From DASVUS01 sp036388675 (GTDB taxonomy: Bacteria; Armatimonadota; Abditibacteriia; Abditibacteriales; Abditibacteriaceae): a DNA stretch of 64,000 bases. Location of the stretch: positions 124,001 to 188,000 of the forward strand of contig DASVRI010000013.1 in the NCBI GenBank assembly GCA_036388675.1, read 5' to 3'. Under the pieces are notes generated by a model that did no database searches, was not told the DNA's origin, and was given only the letters and a program-made list of their open reading frames with translations. Position numbers and translations under genes: made by a program. Below are positions 55,464-62,523 of this stretch, in pieces. Numbering within the stretch: position 1 is the stretch's first letter; each line of letters begins with the position of its first letter.

Positions 55464-56393
55464 ATGCGAGTACTCAGCCAACTGCCACAGGCCCCTTTGC
55501 ATCACAGTTTTGCCCTGACTGTGGGCACCTTTGACGGTGTGCATCGCGGCCACGCCTTCTTGATTGAGAAGTTGAAAAGCGAAGCCGCACAACGCGGGCT
55601 GCAAACGGCAGTGCTGACGTTCACCGACATGCCGTATTGCTACTTTCGCCCCGATGAGTGCTCGCGGCTTCTCACTTTGCCGGATGAAAAAGCTCAGGCC
55701 TTTGAACCGCTGAAAATAGACGAACTTCTGATCGTGCCCTTCGATAAACAGATCGCGGAGCAACCCGCCGATGAATTCGTCACACGAGTACTCGTAGAGA
55801 AGTTACGTTTAAAACTTCTTGTCGCCGGGCCGGACTTTGCTCTGGGAAAAGGCCGCGCTGGAGATGTGACTGCGCTACGCACACTCGGAGCACAGCACGG
55901 CTTTGAAGTCGTTGTGCTCGACGAAAAACTAAATGACGAAGGCGCTATTTCTTCAACGCGCATCCGCGAGTGTGTTGAAGACGGTCACATGAAAACCGCC
56001 GCGCGCTTGCTGGGGCGTCCTTTTGCTTTGCAGGGCAACGTCATCTCGGGCCAGCAACTTGGCCGTACGATCGGCGTGCCGACGATCAATTTGCAAGTTC
56101 ACCCGCGCAAAGTGCTGCCCGCCAATGGTGTTTACGCAGGCCGCGCTTTGTTCGACCATTCCCCTATTCCACACCGCGCCGCGCTTAACATCGGCACGCG
56201 TCCGACCGTAAACGGGCAAAGCCTCAGCATCGAATTCCACGTCATTGAGGAAAACATTGAAGCACCCCCACAAAACGTGCAACTCGAAATCATCGAGCGC
56301 CTGCGCGACGAAAAAAAGTTCCCTGACCTGAACACTCTTGTAACGCAGATGCAGCGCGACATCGCGCGTGCCGCCAGCATTCTTTCCGAGTAG
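55464..56393 (+). CDS. ribF: Bifunctional riboflavin kinase/FAD synthetase
   Basis: 309 residues. The FMN adenylyltransferase half has ALTVGTFDGVHRGHAFLIEK and GPDFALGKGRAGDVTAL, ISSTRIRECVEDGHMKTAAR; the kinase half has GQQLGRTIGVPTINLQVHP, PANGVYAGRA and AALNIGTRPTVNG, SLSIEFHVIE. It converts riboflavin to FMN and FAD. The start ATGCGAGTACTC contains the palindrome (site 55468), 3 bp after the truB stop. It ends the operon. Confidence 0.96.
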   Translation: MRVLSQLPQAPLHHSFALTVGTFDGVHRGHAFLIEKLKSEAAQRGLQTAVLTFTDMPYCYFRPDECSRLLTLPDEKAQAFEPLKIDELLIVPFDKQIAEQPADEFVTRVLVEKLRLKLLVAGPDFALGKGRAGDVTALRTLGAQHGFEVVVLDEKLNDEGAISSTRIRECVEDGHMKTAARLLGRPFALQGNVISGQQLGRTIGVPTINLQVHPRKVLPANGVYAGRALFDHSPIPHRAALNIGTRPTVNGQSLSIEFHVIEENIEAPPQNVQLEIIERLRDEKKFPDLNTLVTQMQRDIARAASILSE

Positions 56394-56594
56394 GCGGGCC
56401 GTTCTCACGAGCGCGTGCTGCAACATTATCTGGCTCCTTCAGAAAAGTTACAGGTGAGCAAAATGAGTACTCAGAAGCGGCTACTTTCGAACGCTCTTGT
56501 TCACCACCAGCTTCCTGCCTGCAAAATAGTTGACGCACTGCGCGCCATGCGTCACACTGCCACGCGCAACCTACAACAAAGAGGTACTGAATTC

Positions 56595-57713
56595 GTGGCA
56601 AAAACTTCCAGTTCCAAAGGCGGCAAAACCGCAGCCAAAGCGACGCGCGCAACTCGTGCCAAAGCTCCTGAAAGCATTGGCGTCGGCATTATCGGCGCGG
56701 GCGGCATTGCGCGCGGCGTGCATATTCCCGGCTATCAAAAGCTCCCGAACGCGCGAGTACTCGCTGTGTCTGATCCGTTTGAAGGTGCGCGCACCAGCGC
56801 CTCCGAGCAGTTCGGCATCGAGAGCACTTACGATGACTTTCGCGAAATGCTGGCGCGCGATGACATTCATGCGGTCAGCGTCACCACGCCTAACTTCCTG
56901 CATGCCGAAGCGACTATCGCCGCACTGGAAGCGGGCAAACATGTGCTGTGCGAAAAGCCGCTCGCGATGAACGCGCAGGAAGGCGAAGCTATGGTCGAGG
57001 CGGCGCGGCGCACCGGCAACAAGCTGATGTGCGGCTTTCATTATCGTTTTTCGCCCGAAGTACAGTGCCTCAAGCGCTTTGCGGAAAGCGGCGCCTTTGG
57101 TGATATGTATTACGCACGCACGCAGGCCTTGCGCCGTCGCGGCATTCCTGGTTGGGGCATGTTTATCAACAAAGAGAAGAATGGCGGCGGCCCGCTGATT
57201 GACATCGGCGTCCACATGCTCGATTCCACCTTGCATGTGCTGGGCTTCCCCAGGCCGATTGCCGTAAGCGGCCAGACTTATCAGAAGTTCGGCAAGCGCA
57301 AAGACGTGCTCGGCCTGATGGGACAGTGGGACTACAAGAACTTTACTGTTGAAGATTTCGCCGTGGGCCTGATTCGTTTTGAAAATGGCGCTACGCTGAC
57401 GCTGGAATCGAGCTTCGTGGCCAACATGGAAGAGAACGACAAGATGACATTCCAGATTTTCGGCGACAAGGGCGGCGCAACTTACAGCCCGCTGAAAATG
57501 TTCAGCGAGCAGAATAAAACGCTGCTCGACATCACGCCGGTGCATCTGCCGCGCGGCGTGCAGGCGCATCACGAGCAGATTAAATCGTTTGTCGATTCGG
57601 TGGTGAACGACAAGCCGGTTTACACGCCCGGCGAAGAAGCACTTGAAGTCACACGCATCATTGACGCCATCTATGAATCGAGCGAGGCGGGCCGCGAAAT
57701 TCGTTTCGACTAA
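56595..57713 (+). CDS. Gfo/Idh/MocA family oxidoreductase
   Basis: 372 residues from GTG 56595 (AAAGAGG upstream). An in-frame ATG at 56463, itself in ATGAGTACTC, would add 44 non-conserved residues; the choice is uncertain. A basic Lys/Ala/Thr-rich leader precedes the Rossmann motif GVGIIGAGGIARGVHIPG. Further signatures: GKHVLCEKPLAMNAQEG (catalytic Lys), MCGFHYRFSPEVQCLKR and GGGPLIDIGVHMLDSTLHVL. The substrate, probably a sugar or cyclitol, is unknown. The basic leader is unusual and not predicted to be a signal peptide. Confidence 0.88.
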   Translation: MAKTSSSKGGKTAAKATRATRAKAPESIGVGIIGAGGIARGVHIPGYQKLPNARVLAVSDPFEGARTSASEQFGIESTYDDFREMLARDDIHAVSVTTPNFLHAEATIAALEAGKHVLCEKPLAMNAQEGEAMVEAARRTGNKLMCGFHYRFSPEVQCLKRFAESGAFGDMYYARTQALRRRGIPGWGMFINKEKNGGGPLIDIGVHMLDSTLHVLGFPRPIAVSGQTYQKFGKRKDVLGLMGQWDYKNFTVEDFAVGLIRFENGATLTLESSFVANMEENDKMTFQIFGDKGGATYSPLKMFSEQNKTLLDITPVHLPRGVQAHHEQIKSFVDSVVNDKPVYTPGEEALEVTRIIDAIYESSEAGREIRFD

Positions 57714-57837
57714 AGGCCTCTTGCATAAATGCGCTTCTGTGCAAATCGCTTCAGCAAGCTCGCTTCCTCACGGGCGCGGTTGGGAAAAGTCGCGGTTGCG
57801 AAAAACAGCCGTCGCCAAGACTTATGTAAGAGGTCTT
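57713..57837. repeat. Palindromic repeat element, copy 1 (MITE-like)
   Basis: A non-coding element beginning at the stop codon of the oxidoreductase gene. Its left end AGGCCTCTTGCATAAAT (57714-57730) is the imperfect inverse of its right end ACTTATGTAAGAGGTCTT (57820-57837). The interior has GTCGCGGTTGCGAAAAACAG and related segments. A shorter homologous copy is at 60159-60252. Confidence 0.8.
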
Positions 57838-57858
57838 AAGACCATCCCGACACAATCA

Positions 57859-57892
57859 AAAAGCGAGTACTCGTAATGAGTACTCGCTTTTG
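57859..57892. terminator. Bidirectional terminator built from two GAGTACTC copies
   Basis: The 14-bp arms are 57859-57872 and 57878-57891 with a 5-nt loop. Each arm carries a whole GAGTACTC (57865 and 57878), the left arm starts AAAA and the right arm ends TTTT. It separates the convergent oxidoreductase and response-regulator genes. Confidence 0.85.
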
Positions 57893-57906
57893 TGTTTCAA
57901 GGCAAA

Positions 57907-58308
57907 CTAGTCGTGATCAAGAATGAGCTTGATGTAGCTGATGAGTTGTCCTGGAACAAAGGGTTTTTTCAGGTACAGCGAAGTGCCCATTTTCCAGCCC
58001 CTGGTCGTGCTGATGTCATCGTCTAAACCTGTTAGCATCACAACCGGAATGTGTGCGGTGGATGGATTTTCTTTGATCTGTCGCATGGCCTCAAAGCCAT
58101 TCATTTCCGGCATCATCACATCCATCAGCACTACATCGGGCGCCTCGATCCCGACGCGTTCCACAGCCTCACGCCCATTGCTGGCCGTCACAACTTCATA
58201 ACCCGCTTTTTCCATATGCTCTTTAAGCAATTGGCAGAGTTCGTGTTCGTCTTCCGTTATGAGAATCTTGGTCGGCACGTTGGTCACAGTTCCTGTTGAG
58301 GTTTGCAC
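57907..58308 (-). CDS. CheY-like single-domain response regulator
   Basis: 133 residues from GTG 58308. Receiver motifs: acidic pair E19-D20 (ILITEDEHELCQLLKEH), phospho-acceptor D63 in VVLMDVMMPEMNGFEAM, and TGLDDD and LKKPFVPGQLISYI with the conserved Lys. There is no output domain or neighbouring kinase. A role in chemotaxis, pilus motility or kinase relay is possible. Confidence 0.93.
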   Translation of the reverse strand: MQTSTGTVTNVPTKILITEDEHELCQLLKEHMEKAGYEVVTASNGREAVERVGIEAPDVVLMDVMMPEMNGFEAMRQIKENPSTAHIPVVMLTGLDDDISTTRGWKMGTSLYLKKPFVPGQLISYIKLILDHD

Positions 58309-58641
58309 GCTTTGTGGAGATGTTCATCAATGATTATAGCGCCTTTGGAGATGTGGGGAGCTTTGATGACGCGCCAGATTTAATTTATCAGAAGCTACTT
58401 AATCCAAGCTGCCACCTGAGTAGCCCGCCCGTGAATGTTGGGCGCCGCGAGGGAAGCGCATTGGCGCTTCACGTTGGGCTGAGCGCGCTGAGTGTGGAAA
58501 AGACCACTTCAGCGGTCTTTGTCGGCACCCATAGGTCCGTTCAGGGGGCTTTTTGTCATCAGCCCGCTGCTTCAGCGGCACTGCTGAAGCAGCACTGCTT
58601 CAGCGGCGGACAACCTCATAAGGGGCAACTTGGGTTACTTA
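58309..58641. other. Intergenic region with overlapping hairpins
   Basis: The 333 bp lie downstream of the minus-strand glycerate kinase gene and upstream of the response regulator. They hold AAAGACC...GGTCTTT near 58498-58520 and three alternating copies of CTGCTTCAGC/GCTGAAGCAG (58567-58576, 58583-58592, 58595-58604) that can fold in two exclusive ways. No gene is supported. Confidence 0.55.
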
Positions 58642-59841
58642 TCAGATGCTGACTCGGCCACATAACCACAGGCTCACGGCGCGTTCTACGGCGTCTTCAA
58701 GCAATTGGGCCGCGTTGGCCATCGAGTACTCAAGCGCCATAGGTGCATCGGCCAGTGGCAGCGCCGCGATAATCCCCATTTGTCGCAGTTCCTCGCCGCG
58801 CAGTTTTATGGCACCGCCAAACGCCACAACCGGCACGCCCCGTCCGCTGCTTGCCACGCAAGCGGCACGCGCGATTCCCGCCAGAGCTTTGCCCTGCGGC
58901 GTCTGCTCGTCGATGGCGCCTTCCGCCGTGAGTACCAGGTCGGCGGTTTCTAATTTCTTCGCGAAATCTGCAGTTTCCAGCACCACGTCGATGCCGGGCA
59001 CCAGTTGCGCGCTGCAGAAAGCCATCAGGCCGAAGCCCATGCCGCCGGCGGCACCCGCACCTGGCGTCTGGCTGATGTCGCGACCAATGTGAGTACTCGC
59101 GACGTGCGCATAATGCCGCAACGCCGCATCGAGAAGTTGCACCTCGTCGGGAGAAGCGCCTTTTTGCGGGCCGTATATGCGCGCCGCGCCACTCTCGCCG
59201 TAAAGCGAGTTGGTTACGTCACAGAGCACACGAATGGTGGTTTGAGCCAATCGCGAATCCAGAGCGCTGTCATCAATGGCGGACAATTGCTGGAGGGCAG
59301 CGCCGCCCGGAGGCAACAGCGTGGCATTCTCATCCAGAAACCGCACGCCCAGCGCCTGCAAAGCGCCGGTGCCGCCATCTGTTGTGGCCGAGCCGCCAAT
59401 GCCGACTAGAATTTCGCGGCAACCTTCATCCAGGGCAGCGCGAATCAGTTCGCCGGTGCCATAAGATGAAGCCAACGTGGCACGGCGTTTCTCTTCCGGC
59501 ACCAAAGTGAGGCCGGAAGCCTGCGCCATTTCGATGACGGCGCGACCATCGGGCAAGAGAAGCCAGCGCGCCTGCACAGAATCGCCCAATGGGCCGCGCA
59601 CAGTTGCCTGCCGGATTGAGCCGCCTGCGCCGCGTGCAAACGCTTCAACGGTGCCTTCACCGCCGTCGGCGAGGGGAATCGGAATTGTGGTGAACTGGTC
59701 GTTGTGAGTACTCGACAGAGCGCGTTGCACGCCGCGTTGCATGGCAAGGCAAGCATCGTTGGCGCAAAGAGCGCCTTTGAGAGAATCAGGGGCAAGTATG
59801 AAGGTGAGCAAAGCAGAAGAAGCGTTGCCAAAAAGCCTCAC
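58642..59841 (-). CDS. Glycerate kinase (GarK/GlxK family)
   Basis: 399 residues. Family signatures: FILAPDSLKGALCANDACLA near the N-terminus, IPLADGGEGTVEAFARGAGG, VGIGGSATTDGGTGALQALG, GAGAAGGMGFGLMAF and DLVLTAEGAIDEQTPQGKA. It phosphorylates glycerate. The GTG start overlaps the stop of the small membrane-protein gene by 4 bp (GTGA), so the two are translationally coupled. Three GAGTACTC sites (58724, 59091, 59706) lie inside. Confidence 0.94.
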   Translation of the reverse strand: MRLFGNASSALLTFILAPDSLKGALCANDACLAMQRGVQRALSSTHNDQFTTIPIPLADGGEGTVEAFARGAGGSIRQATVRGPLGDSVQARWLLLPDGRAVIEMAQASGLTLVPEEKRRATLASSYGTGELIRAALDEGCREILVGIGGSATTDGGTGALQALGVRFLDENATLLPPGGAALQQLSAIDDSALDSRLAQTTIRVLCDVTNSLYGESGAARIYGPQKGASPDEVQLLDAALRHYAHVASTHIGRDISQTPGAGAAGGMGFGLMAFCSAQLVPGIDVVLETADFAKKLETADLVLTAEGAIDEQTPQGKALAGIARAACVASSGRGVPVVAFGGAIKLRGEELRQMGIIAALPLADAPMALEYSMANAAQLLEDAVERAVSLWLCGRVSI

Positions 59842-60158
59842 GACGACAATTTGCCGCGCGATTTACCAGACGATGAAGAATCGTTAAGGTCGGTATCTTT
59901 CTTCATCAGGCGTGAACTTTTGCTGCGCGGATCTTTACGCAGCGCGGATAACAGCGCATCGGTAATCAGATAAAAAGCCATCAGAATGAGCGCCCATTTG
60001 AGAATGGCTAACGCGGTCTCGTGCGGCAGGCCGAGGAATGTCTGGCGCAGTGTCTCCAGTGCAGGAGTCGCGGAGTTGATTTGTGGCTGCGCCGCCGTCC
60101 ACAGGTACACCAGCGCAATGTATATAAAAAAGACAACGATCAGAGCAACAAATAACAT
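59838..60158 (-). CDS. Small two-helix membrane protein A
   Basis: 106 residues from ATG 60158. One hydrophobic helix at the N-terminus (LFVALIVVFFIYIALVYLW) and a second (ALAILKWALILMAFYLITDA), then a Lys/Ser/Asp-rich tail. The Shine-Dalgarno AGAGG lies inside the end of the repeat element at 60159-60252, so the repeat supplies its translation signal. It resembles protein B (60375-60719) in the second helix and the preceding L-LR-x-FL segment. No family recognised. Confidence 0.75.
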   Translation of the reverse strand: MLFVALIVVFFIYIALVYLWTAAQPQINSATPALETLRQTFLGLPHETALAILKWALILMAFYLITDALLSALRKDPRSKSSRLMKKDTDLNDSSSSGKSRGKLSS

Positions 60159-60252
60159 AAGACCTCTTGCGCAAGTGCGCTTCCGCACGGTCGCGGTTGC
60201 GAAACGTCGCCTTGGGAAAGACAGCCCTCGCCAGGACTTATGCAAGAGGTCT
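60159..60252. repeat. Palindromic repeat element, copy 2 (MITE-like)
   Basis: Left end AAGACCTCTTGCGCAAGT (from 60159) is the inverse of the right end ACTTATGCAAGAGGTCT (60236-60252). The interior includes GTCGCGGTTGCGAAA and ACAGCCCTCGCCAGGACTTA, shared with copy 1. The element lies between the two small membrane-protein genes and its left end carries the Shine-Dalgarno of protein A. Confidence 0.8.
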
Positions 60253-60374
60253 ATAGCCTGGAGCTTCATCCGTGCGAACGTCAATGCTTGGCAACAACTC
60301 ATTTCTATTTTGGCACATTTAAGTTGAAACATCACGCGGCGCGGTTTAGATGTATGCGGCGCGGCTTCGATGTA

Positions 60375-60719
60375 TCAGGCTGTGTCATACAGGCTGTCTT
60401 CGGTCGCCAACACGAGCGAGGTGCTGCGGCCTTGCTGCACGACAACGGTTCGCAGATTTTTTGCCGAAACACGCCGCGATTTGCGCGAGAACAGTCGCTT
60501 CACCGATGAAATGACGAAATCGAGCACCAGATAAGCGACAACATACAAAAACGCTTGTTTGATAAAAGACATCAGCGTGGGATCGGGCACAACGAGGAAG
60601 AGATCGCGCAGCCAGAGCAACGTCGCAGTCGGGCGTTGGAGATGCGGCTGCATCACCGACATCAAAAAATAAACTACGCCGTAAAAGGCGACCGCAATCA
60701 GCAAGGCGAAATACAACAT
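60375..60719 (-). CDS. Small two-helix membrane protein B
   Basis: 114 residues from ATG 60719 (the longer in-frame form adds unconserved residues). Helices: LYFALLIAVAFYGVVYFLM and QAFLYVVAYLVLDFVISSVK, then a basic stretch KRLFSRKSRR. It shares the layout and the loop L-x-x-LRDLFLVVPDPTL / L-x-x-LRQTFLGLPHETA with protein A, so the two are likely tandem paralogues split by the repeat element. Function unknown. Confidence 0.7.
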   Translation of the reverse strand: MLYFALLIAVAFYGVVYFLMSVMQPHLQRPTATLLWLRDLFLVVPDPTLMSFIKQAFLYVVAYLVLDFVISSVKRLFSRKSRRVSAKNLRTVVVQQGRSTSLVLATEDSLYDTA

Positions 60720-60857
60720 GTTGGTTTCCTCCACATGACAGAAATCAGAGACCGGACAGCACCACACTTTGCACGTAATCAGGACTGAAATCTCGGCGAG
60801 TACTCGAATAAACCGTTCCCGCGTTGACAGCGCTTCCGAGCGCGCCCTACACTGCTG

Positions 60858-62312
60858 ATGATGTCACATCACGCTTCTATTGTTTTTGTTCCACAAACAC
60901 CGCTGAATATCACACAACGCGGTCAAGAACTTTCCACTTCGCCTGTCTCGTCTGCGTTGCAGGCCGTCACACGCCGTCCCACTTTCGCCCTTTATACGTT
61001 GGGCTGTAAAGTCAACCAATACGATTCGCACCAGATTTCGCGTTCGCTGGTGCAGCGCGGTTTTCGCCGCGTCGAGTTCCGCGAATCGGCTGATCTCTAC
61101 GTTATCGACACTTGCACCGTGACGGCGGAAGCCGATAAGAAATCGCGCAAGGCAGCCGGACGTGCACATCGCAACAACGCCGAAGCCGTTGTCGCCATCA
61201 CGGGATGCGCCGCGGCCTATGCGCGCGATCAGTTCCAGCGCGTTGTGCCGGATGCTCTTGTGCTCGATAACACACGCAAGCTGGAACTGCCCGAACTCGC
61301 AATCGCCGCATTGCAGGCCCGCCCCGACTGGAACAACGAGTACTCGAAACTGCGCGACGAAATCGGCAGTGAGCCGCTGCCGTCTGCCACTCGCGAGCGC
61401 GCCGTTTTAAAGGTTCAGGACGGCTGCAATCACAAGTGTTCATACTGCATTATTCCTACCGTTCGTGGTGCCAGCGTCACGAAAACCCGCGAAACCATCA
61501 TGAGCGAAGCGCGTGCTTTTGTGCGTGAAGGCGCACGCGAACTGACGGTAACCGGCGTTTCGATGAGCGACTGGGGAGCGGCTCAAAATCGCGAAAACCA
61601 CCACAGCCGCAATGCCGCTCTATGCGACCTGCTGCGCAGCGTGGCAAAGATCGAAGGCTTGGAGCGGGTGCGCGTTTCTTCTCTCGATCCTGCTGATGTG
61701 GACGACGAGTTTTTGCACACCGTCGCGAACACGCCGAAAGTTTGCCCGCACATTCATCTGGCATTGCAGGCCGGCAGTGCTGCGACGCTGCGCCGTATGC
61801 GACGCCGCTATACACCGGAAATGTTCTTGCGTGCCGCTAAGCGCTGGCGCGAAATTCGTCCCGACGGCGGGTTAACCACCGATGTCATCGTTGGCTTTCC
61901 CGGCGAGACCGCCGCCGACTTTGAACAGTCGCTGCACATCGCGCGCGAAGCCAAATTTTCCGCTGTTCATGTGTTTCCCTACTCGCCACGCGCCGGCACC
62001 GTCGCCGCCGGCTTGCCCGATCATGTCGCGCCCGCCGAACAAAAGCGTCGCGTCGATGCACTGCTGCAATTGGCACGCGAGCTATCCGCCGAATATGCGG
62101 CGCAATTCCTGGGACAAACGCTGCCCGTGCTGGTGGAATCAACCGGCCATGACGCGATCGAAGGCATGACGCCGCACTACGTCAAAGCACGCGTCCAACT
62201 GGAATCGAGTACTCAACAAATCGCGCCGGGCGACATTGTGTGGATGTGCGCCGCAAAATGGAGCGACGACACACTCCACGGCACATGGCAGCCGCGTCTG
62301 GGGCGAGAGTAG
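60858..62312 (+). CDS. mtaB: tRNA t6A37 methylthiotransferase MtaB
   Basis: 484 residues. An N-terminal MTTase domain with FALYTLGCKVNQYDSHQISR, VIDTCTVTAEADKKSRK and ITGCAAAYARDQF supplies the first cluster. The radical-SAM cluster reads CNHKCSYCIIPTVRG. TRAM-like C-terminal residues end at QIAPGDIVWMCAAKW. It methylthiolates t6A37 in ANN-decoding tRNAs. The N-terminus is extended about 40 residues; ATG 60858 is followed by another ATG. Two GAGTACTC sites lie in the gene. Confidence 0.94.
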   Translation: MMSHHASIVFVPQTPLNITQRGQELSTSPVSSALQAVTRRPTFALYTLGCKVNQYDSHQISRSLVQRGFRRVEFRESADLYVIDTCTVTAEADKKSRKAAGRAHRNNAEAVVAITGCAAAYARDQFQRVVPDALVLDNTRKLELPELAIAALQARPDWNNEYSKLRDEIGSEPLPSATRERAVLKVQDGCNHKCSYCIIPTVRGASVTKTRETIMSEARAFVREGARELTVTGVSMSDWGAAQNRENHHSRNAALCDLLRSVAKIEGLERVRVSSLDPADVDDEFLHTVANTPKVCPHIHLALQAGSAATLRRMRRRYTPEMFLRAAKRWREIRPDGGLTTDVIVGFPGETAADFEQSLHIAREAKFSAVHVFPYSPRAGTVAAGLPDHVAPAEQKRRVDALLQLARELSAEYAAQFLGQTLPVLVESTGHDAIEGMTPHYVKARVQLESSTQQIAPGDIVWMCAAKWSDDTLHGTWQPRLGRE

Positions 62313-62469
62313 CGCTGTACACTGCTACAAACTCAATCAGCCAGGAAAAGAGCAAGGTGCAGAGTAAGGTGCGGAGAGCGAAGTACAAAGTGCGGTGATG
62401 CTTGTGTGCGTTTTGCACTGATATTAGCAGGCGCTTCAGTGCGACTTGAGAAAACGAGCCTGCAAAATC

Positions 62470-62506
62470 AAGAGGATCCCGCAAACTTCCGCGGGCTCCT
62501 CTTGCT
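62470..62506. terminator. Terminator-like hairpin between mtaB and the DUF6785-like gene
   Basis: A 13-bp stem with one mismatch (62470-62482 with 62491-62503). The T-run is weak on the plus strand and somewhat better on the minus strand, so it may serve both convergent genes. A GAGTACTC at 62512 lies just beyond. Confidence 0.65.
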
Positions 62507-62523
62507 GTTTCGAGTACTCGATA

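Noticed and set aside
58296..58652. Open frame across the 58.3-58.65 kb gap
   Set aside because: No Shine-Dalgarno or recognisable domain; it covers overlapping inverted repeats and a non-coding composition.
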